From: Pelagicoccus mobilis
GTDB lineage: Bacteria; Verrucomicrobiota; Verrucomicrobiia; Opitutales; Opitutaceae
Reading direction: 5' to 3'
Length of the DNA stretch: 64,000 nt
NCBI RefSeq assembly: GCF_016595505.1
Contig: NZ_JAENIL010000034.1
Location: forward strand, 27,368 to 91,367
A program made the position numbers and the translations under genes. Positions within the stretch are counted from its first letter, which is position 1; the number at the start of each line of letters is the position of its first letter. Of this stretch, positions 1 to 7,917 are shown one piece after another. The notes under the pieces are model-generated. The model had not been told where the DNA came from, made no database searches, and saw only the letters and a list, made by a program, of their open reading frames with translations.

Positions 1-131
1 GAGTTGAAAGGGTCATCAAAGTATCAGATAAAGCTCGCTGAGCGGTAGCGGGAATTGATGTGAGGTGCTAGGTTGTAGGGCAGAGTCCGAGCGATCGGGT
101 CAATCCAACCGTGCCAACCAAAACCAATCCG

Positions 132-2213
132 ATGAAGCCCCTTAGCATCTTAATTTTGATTGCTCTTATGCAGACGTTGTTTGGAAACGAAGAGACGAAT
201 TCACAGGGAGAGAGTTTCCTGTCCCAGGTCGATCAGGTGCAGACAAGTGTCGTGGATGACGGAGACATGCTCGGCTTCTTTGATCGGAAAAGAGAGCCGC
301 TTCCGCATGCGATGCGGAATTTGCCAGCGGGGAGCAGCAAGCCGAAGGGCTGGTTGCGTGAGTTGATGGCTCAGGACCTACAAGATGGAATTGTAGGGGC
401 GCTCGGAGAGTTGTATCCGGGGATCAAAGCGGACGACCTTTATCGGACGGCACGCAGAGGAGGGATGGAGGACATCCCCGAAATGGGAGATCTCGTCCTG
501 ACCGGTGAGCCGTGGGAAAAGTCGATCATGTGGTGGAATGCCGAGACCATTGGGAATTGGTGGGATGGATACATACGCCACGCTTTCATGGTCGAAGATG
601 AGGCTGCAATGGCACGCAGCAGAGCGATCGTGAACAATCTTTTGGCTTCTCAAGGTGAGGATGGATACATCGGCATCTACAAGGAGAACCTCCGCTACCA
701 GCACACCGGTTCGAATGGTGAGCTCTGGGCTCAGACCACAGCGTTTCGTACGCTTCTTGGGTTTTACGAGATCACTGGTGAGACCCGAGTGCTCGAAGCG
801 GTTGAAAACGCAATGGCTGTCACGATGCGTCACTACAGCGAGGATGCACGTAACCCCTTCGAACTAGAAAATGAGTTTGGTGGCGTGACACACGGTCTCA
901 TGCTTACCGATGTGTGCGACACCTTGTTTCGGATTACTGGCAAGGAACAGTATCGCGAGTATTCGGTTTTTCTCTACAAGTCGTACTCACGGTTTTCGAC
1001 CAACAGGGCGTTTAACGATCTCCGATATCCGTTTTTGCTGGAGCGCGATGAACCTTTTACCGCCCATGCCGTTCACACCTACGAGCACCTACGAAGTGTT
1101 CTTGATGCGTACTATGCGACTGGTTATCCAGAGCTGGAAAAGGCCTTCGATAATGCGATGCACAAACTCGAGTTGTGCATGTTGCCAAGTGGTGCTGGAC
1201 ATGGAAACGAGTGGATTGCCGGGCTAGATGCAGATCCCGACGTCACCTCGACAGAGTTTTGCGCCATGCTTGAACTCAGGAACTTCTTTACCTCTGCCGC
1301 CCAGAAAACGGGAGATATGAGTTATGCGGATCGAGCGGAGAAGCTGACCTACAATGCAATGCTGGGAACGCGCAATGAGGAAGGAACCGCGATCACCTAC
1401 GGCAAGCCGGATAATTGCTGCGTTCTAGACGGGCATCATCACGGAGATCACGAACCGTCTCCGGATTCGCGATACAAATACTCGCCGACGCACTCTGACC
1501 CTGCAGTTTGCTGCGTCCCCAACTACACCCGCAACTTTAGTTACTTTCTTGATTCAATGTGGATGAAAAGGGGAGTGGGTCTCGCTGCGGTCATGTATGG
1601 GCCATCGACGCTCGCTACAAAAGTAACGGGAGCTGACGTGACGATTGAGCAGGAAACGAACTACCCGTTCTCCGATGAGATTGTCTTTACTCTGAAGCTC
1701 TCTGAGGCCCGTGCCTTCCCTCTTTATTTCCGAGTCCCGCAGTGGGCGCAAACGATGGATGTCGATGCCAAGGGCGCAAAACAGGTTCGTGAAGGGGAAT
1801 TTCTCAAGGTTACCAAAACCTGGAAGAGCGGAGAGCGGATCCGTCTCAGGTTTGGACATGAGGTGGAGCGAATCCCCTTTCAAAATGGCGAATCCTATTT
1901 GCAGCGTGGCCCCCTCGTATTCGCCTATTCAATACCCCATCGCGAAGATGTGCAAAAGACCTACAAGCTGGACGGCTTCACCGACTATTATTGCTACCCC
2001 GAGGATCGCAGTTGCGAAATCTTGGGAATGGGTGACGGACAGGAGAAGACCTTCCGTTTTGTTCCGTCGAAGCTAGGGGATGATGAAGCAGGCTCAGTGC
2101 TGAGTTCCTTGCCCCGGTTGGATGGCCAGCTGACTGATGTGGAAAAAGAGGAGGCCATCGATGTGTCTCTCGTTCCAATGGCGGGCACCGTGTTGAGAAA
2201 AGTGACCTTTTGA
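132..2213 (+). CDS. Secreted GH127-like beta-L-arabinofuranosidase (DUF1680 fold)
   Basis: The 693-residue protein has the (alpha/alpha)6 plus beta-sandwich layout of GH127/DUF1680 enzymes, which remove beta-L-arabinofuranose or related sugars from glycan side chains. The cysteine-zinc centre is recognisable. E375-x-C377 (TEFC) matches the Glu/Cys ligands, and the pair C460-C461 (AVCCVPN) matches the nucleophilic Cys and its neighbour. E360 in GNEWIAG is a plausible acid/base or ligand. I chose ATG 132 over an in-frame GTG at 111 because it puts the hydrophobic stretch MKPLSILILIALMQTLFG at the N-terminus, a good signal peptide. A sulfatase follows after 30 bp and a GH13 after that, so the three probably form one operon for a decorated glycan. 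The exact sugar cannot be read from sequence; GH146 and other DUF1680 relatives are alternatives. Confidence 0.83.
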   Translation: MKPLSILILIALMQTLFGNEETNSQGESFLSQVDQVQTSVVDDGDMLGFFDRKREPLPHAMRNLPAGSSKPKGWLRELMAQDLQDGIVGALGELYPGIKADDLYRTARRGGMEDIPEMGDLVLTGEPWEKSIMWWNAETIGNWWDGYIRHAFMVEDEAAMARSRAIVNNLLASQGEDGYIGIYKENLRYQHTGSNGELWAQTTAFRTLLGFYEITGETRVLEAVENAMAVTMRHYSEDARNPFELENEFGGVTHGLMLTDVCDTLFRITGKEQYREYSVFLYKSYSRFSTNRAFNDLRYPFLLERDEPFTAHAVHTYEHLRSVLDAYYATGYPELEKAFDNAMHKLELCMLPSGAGHGNEWIAGLDADPDVTSTEFCAMLELRNFFTSAAQKTGDMSYADRAEKLTYNAMLGTRNEEGTAITYGKPDNCCVLDGHHHGDHEPSPDSRYKYSPTHSDPAVCCVPNYTRNFSYFLDSMWMKRGVGLAAVMYGPSTLATKVTGADVTIEQETNYPFSDEIVFTLKLSEARAFPLYFRVPQWAQTMDVDAKGAKQVREGEFLKVTKTWKSGERIRLRFGHEVERIPFQNGESYLQRGPLVFAYSIPHREDVQKTYKLDGFTDYYCYPEDRSCEILGMGDGQEKTFRFVPSKLGDDEAGSVLSSLPRLDGQLTDVEKEEAIDVSLVPMAGTVLRKVTF

Positions 2214-2243
2214 TTAGTATCTAACCCCACTTCTGAATCTATT

Positions 2244-3656
2244 ATGAAACGAATCGTGCTGTTTCCTAGAGTTCTACTTTTGTTGCTCACCTTGGGTACG
2301 GTGAACGCTGCTGAACGTCTCCCTCATATCGTCTTGCTTATCGGCGACGATCACGGATTTCCCTACTTCGGGTTTATGGGAGACGAGCATGTGGTGACTC
2401 CTGCCATGGACACTCTTGCTGAGGGGGGGCTGCTCTTTACCGAAGCCCATGTGACGACGCCTTATTGTCGTCCGTCTTTGCGCTCCATGATCACCGGTCT
2501 TCATCCAGTGACCTATGTCCAGAGAAAGAACCAGATCGTAAAGGAGCGGCGAGAAATGGATCCCGACTGGGGATCTCTGAACAAGACTGAGAAGCAGATG
2601 TGGAAAGCGGTGGAGACTGCGAATGCTATGAAGTCTTTCGATACTCTCCCAAAGTTGCTTAGAGAAAAGGGGTACGTTAGCTGGCAAGGTGGAAAGTGGT
2701 GGGAAAACGGATACGACAGCGGTCACTTCGATGAAGGTATGACCGACGGTTGGGATATGAAGAAATTCGGAACCGACGACTTTTTCCATGAAATGATGGG
2801 ATCGGACGGGACGGAGTTGGGACGTACAACCATGGCTCCGCTCTTCGACTTCATCGATCGCCAGCAGGATAAGCCGATGTTCATTTGGTACGGGCCGATG
2901 CTGCCTCACACTCCGTATGATGCTCCTGACAAGTTCAAAAAGTTCTACGAACACAAAGATATCTCGGAGTCGGCCAAGCAGTACTACAGCAACATCACTT
3001 GGTGGGATGACGGTGTAAGCCAGCTGATGGACTACATGGGAGAGCGAGACCTGCTGGAGAACACTCTTTTCATTTACCTGAGCGACAACGGTTGGGAGCA
3101 GGATGCCGACGTCGAGTATTGGTACGAAGGAGTGACTGTGTATAATGATTCCAAATACTCCACTGGAGGGTTTCAGGGGAAAGGCGGGAATTACGACAGC
3201 TCCTATCGAACTCCGTTGATTTTTTACTGGAAGGACAAAATCCACGGGACTGTGAATCAGTCGAGTCTGGTTTCGAGTTTGGATCTGGTCCCGACTATTT
3301 TGGATATCGTCGGTCTCGAGAATCCTGAAGAATTGCCCGGTCGTTCTCTCAAACCGCTTCTGCGGGGTGACTCCTACGACGAGCGTACGGAGCTTATTGG
3401 ATACACAGATAACCAACGCTCGGAGACTTCGGTGATGGGCGAGATCGCGGAGAAGTATTATGTGCGGACGCACCGTTGGCACTTTATGTATTCGGCGACT
3501 TCGGGAGAGAAAGAACTCTACGATGTTACCGTAGACTATCAAGCGAAGCGGAATCTCGTGGAAGACTATGACCACCTGGTGCCCGGCTTTATGGAGAAGG
3601 TCGAAGCCTGGAGGGCGGAGATGGGAATGGACGGACGTGTAGCAATTGCCGAGTAG
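2244..3656 (+). CDS. Secreted sulfatase (S1/alkaline-phosphatase fold) with variant active-site motif
   Basis: The 470-residue protein has an N-terminal signal peptide ending near VNAAE, and it should hydrolyse a sulfate ester in the periplasm or outside the cell. Metal-site residues D35-D36 (LLIGDDHG) and the later SDNG motif are present. The formylglycine segment reads C75-R-P-S-L79-R80-S-M-I-T-G85. The usual core is C-x-P/A-S-R, so the fifth position is Leu here and the Arg comes one residue later. I recall such CRPSL forms in other sulfatases of marine bacteria, but conversion of C75 to formylglycine is not assured. It lies between the GH127-like gene and the GH13 gene, with 30 and 13 bp gaps, so it is probably co-transcribed and acts on the same sulfated glycan. 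No sulfatase-maturing enzyme lies in the window. Confidence 0.85.
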   Translation: MKRIVLFPRVLLLLLTLGTVNAAERLPHIVLLIGDDHGFPYFGFMGDEHVVTPAMDTLAEGGLLFTEAHVTTPYCRPSLRSMITGLHPVTYVQRKNQIVKERREMDPDWGSLNKTEKQMWKAVETANAMKSFDTLPKLLREKGYVSWQGGKWWENGYDSGHFDEGMTDGWDMKKFGTDDFFHEMMGSDGTELGRTTMAPLFDFIDRQQDKPMFIWYGPMLPHTPYDAPDKFKKFYEHKDISESAKQYYSNITWWDDGVSQLMDYMGERDLLENTLFIYLSDNGWEQDADVEYWYEGVTVYNDSKYSTGGFQGKGGNYDSSYRTPLIFYWKDKIHGTVNQSSLVSSLDLVPTILDIVGLENPEELPGRSLKPLLRGDSYDERTELIGYTDNQRSETSVMGEIAEKYYVRTHRWHFMYSATSGEKELYDVTVDYQAKRNLVEDYDHLVPGFMEKVEAWRAEMGMDGRVAIAE

Positions 3657-3669
3657 GAGTCCTAGAGTT

Positions 3670-5565
3670 ATGAAGATTTTTCTAAAAGGCCTGTTGGCTG
3701 TTTTGATTGTGGATGCGGCTTCGGCCCAGACTGCGTTTGAAGATCCTCCAGCGTGGGCGAAGGAGGTGGTCTGGTATCAGATCTTTGCCGAGCGCTTTCG
3801 GAATGGAGATCCGACAAACGATCCTACCGCTGAAGACATCGAGGTTGGCTATCCCGGCTTTGTGCCGGAAGGCTGGGCGGTGACGCCTTGGGGGCAGGAG
3901 TGGTATAAGCCCGACTCCTGGTTCGCCAATGCGAAAGGGCGAGTCGATATGGCTGGGGATCGGATGGATTACTTTGGTCAGATCCAACGCTTGCGTCGCT
4001 ACGGAGGTGATTTGCAAGGTGTGTTGGACAAGCTCGACTACCTGCAAGATCTCGGCGTCACAGCGATCTACTTCAATCCGCTCAATGACGCTCCTTCTTA
4101 CCACAAATACGACGCCCGTTATTGGCGGCATATAGATCGAAACTTCGGACCTGACCCCAAAGGCGATGTGGAAATCATGAATCGTGAGCGTGGTGATGAT
4201 CCGGATACTTGGGAGTTTACGAGCGCGGATCGCATGTTCCTTGAAGTGATCCGGCAGTGCCATGAGCGCGGGATGAAGGTCGTACTCGACTACTCTTGGA
4301 ACCATACCGGTAATGATTTCTGGGCTTGGAACGACTTGGTGGAGAAGCAGCTCGATTCTGAGTTTGCAGACTGGTACTGGGTCAAAAAATGGGATGATCC
4401 GAAAACACCAGCTAACGAGTTCGAGTATGCAGGTTGGTTTGGAGTGAGAGATCTCCCTGAAGTCAGAGAAACTGAATACGTTGATCACTCACATGGATTC
4501 GAATTCTATGAGGGCGATCTTTACAGTCCAGCGGTCAAGGAACACATCTTTGAGGTTACACGTCGTTGGCTTGATCCGAATGGTGATGGCGATCCCTCGG
4601 ACGGCGTTGATGGATTCCGCTTGGATGTTTGTGCGGAGCTGCCTCTTGGATTTTGGCGGGAGTACCGCAAGGTGGTTCGAGATGTGAACGCGGACGCTTT
4701 GTTGATCGGCGAAACCTGGTGGGAACTTTACCCGGATACGATGATGGATCCGGAGCCACAATTGCGGGGCGATGTATTCGACTCGGTGATGAACTATCGC
4801 TGGTACCGGAGCGTGCGGGATCTGATGAAGAATCACCCGGATGACAATTTTACGGTGTCCGAATTTGTAGCTCTACAGCAGGGCTTCATCGGTAACCTAC
4901 GCGAAGGGAATGCCTATGCGATGATGAACTTAACGGCGAGCCATGATACGCCGCGATTCATGACTTCGATTTTCAACAAGAAGAATCGGAACAAGGTAGA
5001 TGTGGGGCCGACAGAGACAAATGATTACAAGATCCACGCTCCGGACGCGGAAGCGTTTGAGACCGCTAAGCTCCTGCTCATGCAGCAGTTCACCTATATC
5101 GGTGCCCCGCATATCTACATGGGAGATGAGATGGGTATGTGGTCAGCGGACTATATCCGTCGACCAGTCGTGTGGGAGGATATTGAATACGAAACGGAAC
5201 GGATTCATCCTTTCGGGCGAGAGCGCACGGTAGACCCGGTTGCAGTTAATGCAGAGTGGCGTGAGCTTTATCGCCAATTGGCCCAATTCAGAAATGAGAA
5301 TTCCGTTTTGGCTACCGGTGGAATCGAATACGTGCTCGTCGACGACGAGCGGGAATTGCTAGCCTACAAGCGATTCGATGAAACGGATGAGATCTGGGTT
5401 GCGTTCAATCTCAGCGAACGAAGTCAGGAAATCGTGCTCTCTGTGAAGGCGGATTCCATGTACTTTGATCCTTTGAATGATCGATCGTATGAAAGCGATT
5501 CTCGAGGGAGCTTGCGTTTAGAGCTAACTCCTCGGACCGCTATCGTTCTCGCTCCGAAAGGGTGA
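3670..5565 (+). CDS. Secreted GH13 alpha-amylase-family enzyme
   Basis: The 631-residue GH13 enzyme is predicted to cleave alpha-glucans. It has a signal peptide (MKIFLKGLLAVLIVDAASAQ) followed by the typical opening 'WAKEVVWYQIFAERF'. All three catalytic carboxylates are visible: nucleophile D319 in GFRLDV, acid/base E348 in LIGETWW, and D426 in TASHDTPR. The long segment between the first barrel strand and the catalytic core, and the ending with a small beta domain, resemble cyclomaltodextrinase/neopullulanase-type members. A TTG at 3646 gives a longer frame that overlaps the sulfatase. ATG 3670 is preferred because it starts the signal peptide and has a 'taggag' ribosome site upstream. It is third in the GH127-sulfatase-GH13 run. 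Its presence with those enzymes suggests either a mixed substrate or a glucan storage target. Confidence 0.88.
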   Translation: MKIFLKGLLAVLIVDAASAQTAFEDPPAWAKEVVWYQIFAERFRNGDPTNDPTAEDIEVGYPGFVPEGWAVTPWGQEWYKPDSWFANAKGRVDMAGDRMDYFGQIQRLRRYGGDLQGVLDKLDYLQDLGVTAIYFNPLNDAPSYHKYDARYWRHIDRNFGPDPKGDVEIMNRERGDDPDTWEFTSADRMFLEVIRQCHERGMKVVLDYSWNHTGNDFWAWNDLVEKQLDSEFADWYWVKKWDDPKTPANEFEYAGWFGVRDLPEVRETEYVDHSHGFEFYEGDLYSPAVKEHIFEVTRRWLDPNGDGDPSDGVDGFRLDVCAELPLGFWREYRKVVRDVNADALLIGETWWELYPDTMMDPEPQLRGDVFDSVMNYRWYRSVRDLMKNHPDDNFTVSEFVALQQGFIGNLREGNAYAMMNLTASHDTPRFMTSIFNKKNRNKVDVGPTETNDYKIHAPDAEAFETAKLLLMQQFTYIGAPHIYMGDEMGMWSADYIRRPVVWEDIEYETERIHPFGRERTVDPVAVNAEWRELYRQLAQFRNENSVLATGGIEYVLVDDERELLAYKRFDETDEIWVAFNLSERSQEIVLSVKADSMYFDPLNDRSYESDSRGSLRLELTPRTAIVLAPKG

Positions 5566-5599
5566 TGAGTCTGTAGACTCCGCTGCCACCCCCTCAATT

Positions 5600-5626
5600 G
5601 TGGCGGTTGGGACAACGGCCGCTACC
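5600..5626. repeat. REP-like hairpin unit
   Basis: The unit reads GTGGCGGTTGGGACAACGGC followed by CGCTACC and can fold around TTG-GGA-CAA. Its outer GTGG/CTACC and GGC/GGCC composition resembles the intergenic hairpins at 11965-12031, 38472-38503 and 54606-54626. It lies in the gap after the GH13 gene. Confidence 0.45.
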
Positions 5627-5686
5627 TTTGGGAGCCTGTTCAATAGTAGAGCCTATTTGCGGATGAAGTAACGAGTCCTTGGTTTC

Positions 5687-5710
5687 TATGTGTGGCTTTA
5701 GCCACACATA
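5687..5710. promoter_or_regulatory. Perfect dyad, candidate operator O1 of the BlaI-like repressor
   Basis: The arms TATGTGTGGC and GCCACACATA are perfect inverted repeats around TTTA. The inner 16 bp TGTGGCTTTAGCCACA recurs, with three changes in the centre, at 5757-5772. Two copies of one dyad immediately upstream of a BlaI-type gene are what autoregulation by a winged-helix dimer would need. A TTGACA hexamer (5715-5720) lies between the copies. Confidence 0.65.
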
Positions 5711-5725
5711 AGGGTTGACATGTCC

Positions 5726-5750
5726 TGAGAAAGAGAATCTCTCTTTCTCA
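5726..5750. promoter_or_regulatory. Perfect 11-bp inverted repeat between the two operator-like dyads
   Basis: TGAGAAAGAGA and TCTCTTTCTCA are exact reverse complements separated by ATC. The repeat sits between the two TGTGG...CCACA dyads. It could be a separate operator or a strong hairpin. It is not followed by a T-run, so I do not call it a terminator. Confidence 0.55.
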
Positions 5751-5756
5751 ATAAAG

Positions 5757-5772
5757 TGTGGTATAAGCCACA
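5757..5772 (+). promoter_or_regulatory. Second TGTGG...CCACA dyad overlapping an extended -10 promoter
   Basis: TGTGGTATAAGCCACA is a second copy of the 5687-5710 dyad core. It contains TG-G-TATAAG, which fits an extended -10 element (TG 5759-5760, TATAAG 5762-5767). Transcription would start about 10 bp before the ATG at 5784. A repressor bound here would cover the promoter. The promoter call is an inference. Confidence 0.5.
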
Positions 5773-5783
5773 GTTAATCGAAA

Positions 5784-6149
5784 ATGACATCGTTAACGAA
5801 GAAAGAACTCGAGATCATGAAGGTCCTCTGGGAGGGGTCGGAGTTGAAGCCGGCGGAGATACAGGAACTGGTCCCGGGTGGCGTTGGAAACGCGGCTTTG
5901 CGTTCGTTGCTCTTGGTGCTTCTGGAAAAAGGGCATGTGCAACGTGAGAAACGTGGAAAGGCCTTCTATTATCGGGCGACTACATCGCGTGCCGGTGTAT
6001 TTCATTCGATGATACGCCAAATTGCCAATGTGTTTTCTGGGGGGTCGCCCCGGCGCCTGATGGCTCAGTTGGTGGAAAACGAGGATCTTTCCGCGGAGGA
6101 TGTCAAAGAGCTCAAGCGTCTGCTAAGCGATAAGGAAGTGGAGAAGTAG
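5784..6149 (+). CDS. BlaI/MecI/CopY-family transcriptional repressor
   Basis: This 121-residue winged-helix repressor opens 'MTSLTKKELEIMKVLWEG', and 'NAALRSLLLVLLEKGHVQ' is the recognition-helix/wing region of the BlaI family. The C-terminal half (LMAQLVENEDLSAEDVKEL) matches the dimerisation and proteolysis segment. In known systems BlaI dimers silence their operon until the partner BlaR1/MecR1 membrane protease triggers their removal. The partner gene starts 3 bp after this stop codon. No beta-lactamase is present. The next gene downstream is a secreted glycosidase-like protein, so control of carbohydrate or envelope functions is more likely than drug resistance. The two TGTGG...CCACA dyads upstream are its likely operators. 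Confidence 0.9.
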   Translation: MTSLTKKELEIMKVLWEGSELKPAEIQELVPGGVGNAALRSLLLVLLEKGHVQREKRGKAFYYRATTSRAGVFHSMIRQIANVFSGGSPRRLMAQLVENEDLSAEDVKELKRLLSDKEVEK

Positions 6150-6152
6150 GTC

Positions 6153-7895
6153 GTGAGTTCATTGCTGCGTTTCATCGAATCTGGATCAGTATCCAGCTGG
6201 CTCCTTCTCCTAACGTTAACGATGGCTGTTTTACGCGTAGGGTGGCAAATCGTGAGGGCTCAAGGATCCAATTATCGGCTGCTCTATTGCAAAGCCGCTT
6301 TGCTTACAGTGACTCTATTTCTGCCGGTATTTGTCATCGGAGTTTTAAAGGCTCCAGCTCCGGTATCATCGGAAAGGTTTGTAGAGCGTTTCTCTTCTCT
6401 GGAAACGAGCGAGAAGGTGCCGCCGAGCATTGCTTGGTTTCCACGTTGGTTGGAAGACGAGGAATGGGGAAAAGTGTCTCCGGTGAATCTGTTGGCGCAG
6501 GTTGTATTGGGGAGCTGCGTGTTGGGGGCGGTTGTATTCACATTTCAATGGGCCCGCGATCAGATGGCTTTAAACGGGCTATTGAGAGAGGCGCGACCTG
6601 CGGATGCACGAGTCAAGCGAATCGTGGTTGAGCTTGGGCAAGGGCTTGCCTTGCGGGATCCGGTGGAATTGTTGGTGATTTCTAGGCAAGTCTCTCCTTT
6701 CGCATGTGGGTGGTTTAGAAAGAAGATCGTGATAGATGAGACTGCGGCGCGTTCGTGGGAGGAGAACGAACTGCGAATGGCTCTTGCTCACGAGTTGGCG
6801 CATGTTCATTCGAACGATGTAATCTGGCAGCAGTTGGCTGGACTTTTGAGTTCGATTTTGTGGTTCCACCCGCTGGCTTGGGGGGTGCGGAATCAGTACA
6901 TGAGGCTGACTGAGCGTGTGAGCGACGAGGTGGCGATGTTCGTTTCCGAGGAGGAATCTGCCTATGCTCGTCTGCTAGCCAAAGCGGCTTTGGGATATAG
7001 CTGCCATCAAAAGTTGAATACGGTAAGCTCGTTTCGAGGGACTTGCAGTGTTCGCCAACGTATCGCCGCGCTTAGCGTGCCAGCTAAAAACCCGCTGGCC
7101 GTGAGCAAGGGGATTCGCCTTGGGCTGTTCTTTAGTTCGGTGGCGCTTGTAGCAGGTCTTGCGTCTAGTCCGGCGTTGCTTGAAGCGACTGGCGAGGGAG
7201 GTGAGCGGTTTGTTTTTGAGGAGGTGCTGCGGGATTTGAGCAGCGATCAATGGAGAACGCGTGAGCACGCGGCCTTGAGTTTGGCTAAGCTCGAACATTT
7301 CGAATCGGAAGCCTTGGCGCCTTTGATGGCTTGTCTGGCAGATGATGAGTGGGCGATCAGAAAGGCTGCCGCGATGGCGATTGCTAAGATCGGTCCAGAA
7401 GGTCGAATAGCTGCTGGGGAATTGACTCGGCTCTTAGGGGACAGCGAGTGGCAGGTTCGCCAGGCTTCCGCCTTTGCTCTCGCCTCAGTTGGGGCGTCGC
7501 TTGAAGAAGTGCCAGCCTTGGTTGGCGCTCTTGAGGATGATGAATGGCATGTTCGAAAACCGGCTGCTATCGCCCTCGGCAGGATTGGGGCGGAAGCGGT
7601 TTCAGCTTTGCCAAATTTGGTGGCAGCGACAGAGGACCCGGAATGGTTTGTTCGCAAAGCAGCAATTGAAGCGGTTTGCTTGGTGGGCTCCGAGTCTTCG
7701 GAAGTTCGTTCTGTTCTTTTAAGTTCTTTATACGACGTGGAGGGACCTGTTCGTTTAGTCGCTGCGAAATATCTTCTGCGGATGGAGGGTGAACCGCTTC
7801 ATTCGCAGAGCGAGGCGATTGAGCGGATAACCTCGGAGGATCCGGTCGAAATAGCGATCGGTCGTGATGCGATTCTCGAAAACGCATCCAGATAG
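6153..7895 (+). CDS. BlaR1/MecR1-like M56 membrane metalloprotease fused to HEAT repeats
   Basis: The 580-residue protein starts at GTG 6153, 3 bp after the repressor gene. Membrane segments lie near residues 14-35, 43-66, 113-135 and 322-345. The M56 zinc motif is H213-E-L-A-H217 in ALAHELAHVH, with a downstream SDEVAMF segment that can supply the third ligand. After the last membrane helix, roughly residues 355-560, there are about five 30-residue HEAT/Armadillo-like repeats (for example 'DDEWAIRKAAAMAIAKIG' and 'DSEWQVRQASAFALASVG'). In BlaR1 this place is taken by a penicillin-binding sensor domain, which is absent here. Protein-protein sensing by the HEAT array, probably periplasmic, is an inference from topology. 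The protease should relieve repression by the BlaI-like neighbour. A glycosidase-like gene follows 22 bp downstream. Confidence 0.88.
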   Translation: MSSLLRFIESGSVSSWLLLLTLTMAVLRVGWQIVRAQGSNYRLLYCKAALLTVTLFLPVFVIGVLKAPAPVSSERFVERFSSLETSEKVPPSIAWFPRWLEDEEWGKVSPVNLLAQVVLGSCVLGAVVFTFQWARDQMALNGLLREARPADARVKRIVVELGQGLALRDPVELLVISRQVSPFACGWFRKKIVIDETAARSWEENELRMALAHELAHVHSNDVIWQQLAGLLSSILWFHPLAWGVRNQYMRLTERVSDEVAMFVSEEESAYARLLAKAALGYSCHQKLNTVSSFRGTCSVRQRIAALSVPAKNPLAVSKGIRLGLFFSSVALVAGLASSPALLEATGEGGERFVFEEVLRDLSSDQWRTREHAALSLAKLEHFESEALAPLMACLADDEWAIRKAAAMAIAKIGPEGRIAAGELTRLLGDSEWQVRQASAFALASVGASLEEVPALVGALEDDEWHVRKPAAIALGRIGAEAVSALPNLVAATEDPEWFVRKAAIEAVCLVGSESSEVRSVLLSSLYDVEGPVRLVAAKYLLRMEGEPLHSQSEAIERITSEDPVEIAIGRDAILENASR

Positions 7896-7917
7896 TAACT
7901 ACAATTTAAATTGACCT

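Noticed and set aside
1..131. End of an upstream gene or promoter at the window edge
   Set aside because: No long frame, ribosome site or convincing promoter hexamers can be seen in the first 131 bases.
2274..3575. 433-residue open frame on the minus strand
   Set aside because: It lies wholly antisense to the sulfatase gene, which has clear family motifs. The translation has no recognisable domain and is a codon-bias shadow.
5784..7895. Beta-lactam resistance operon
   Set aside because: No penicillin-binding sensor domain, beta-lactamase or alternative PBP is present. Only the repressor and the protease core match.
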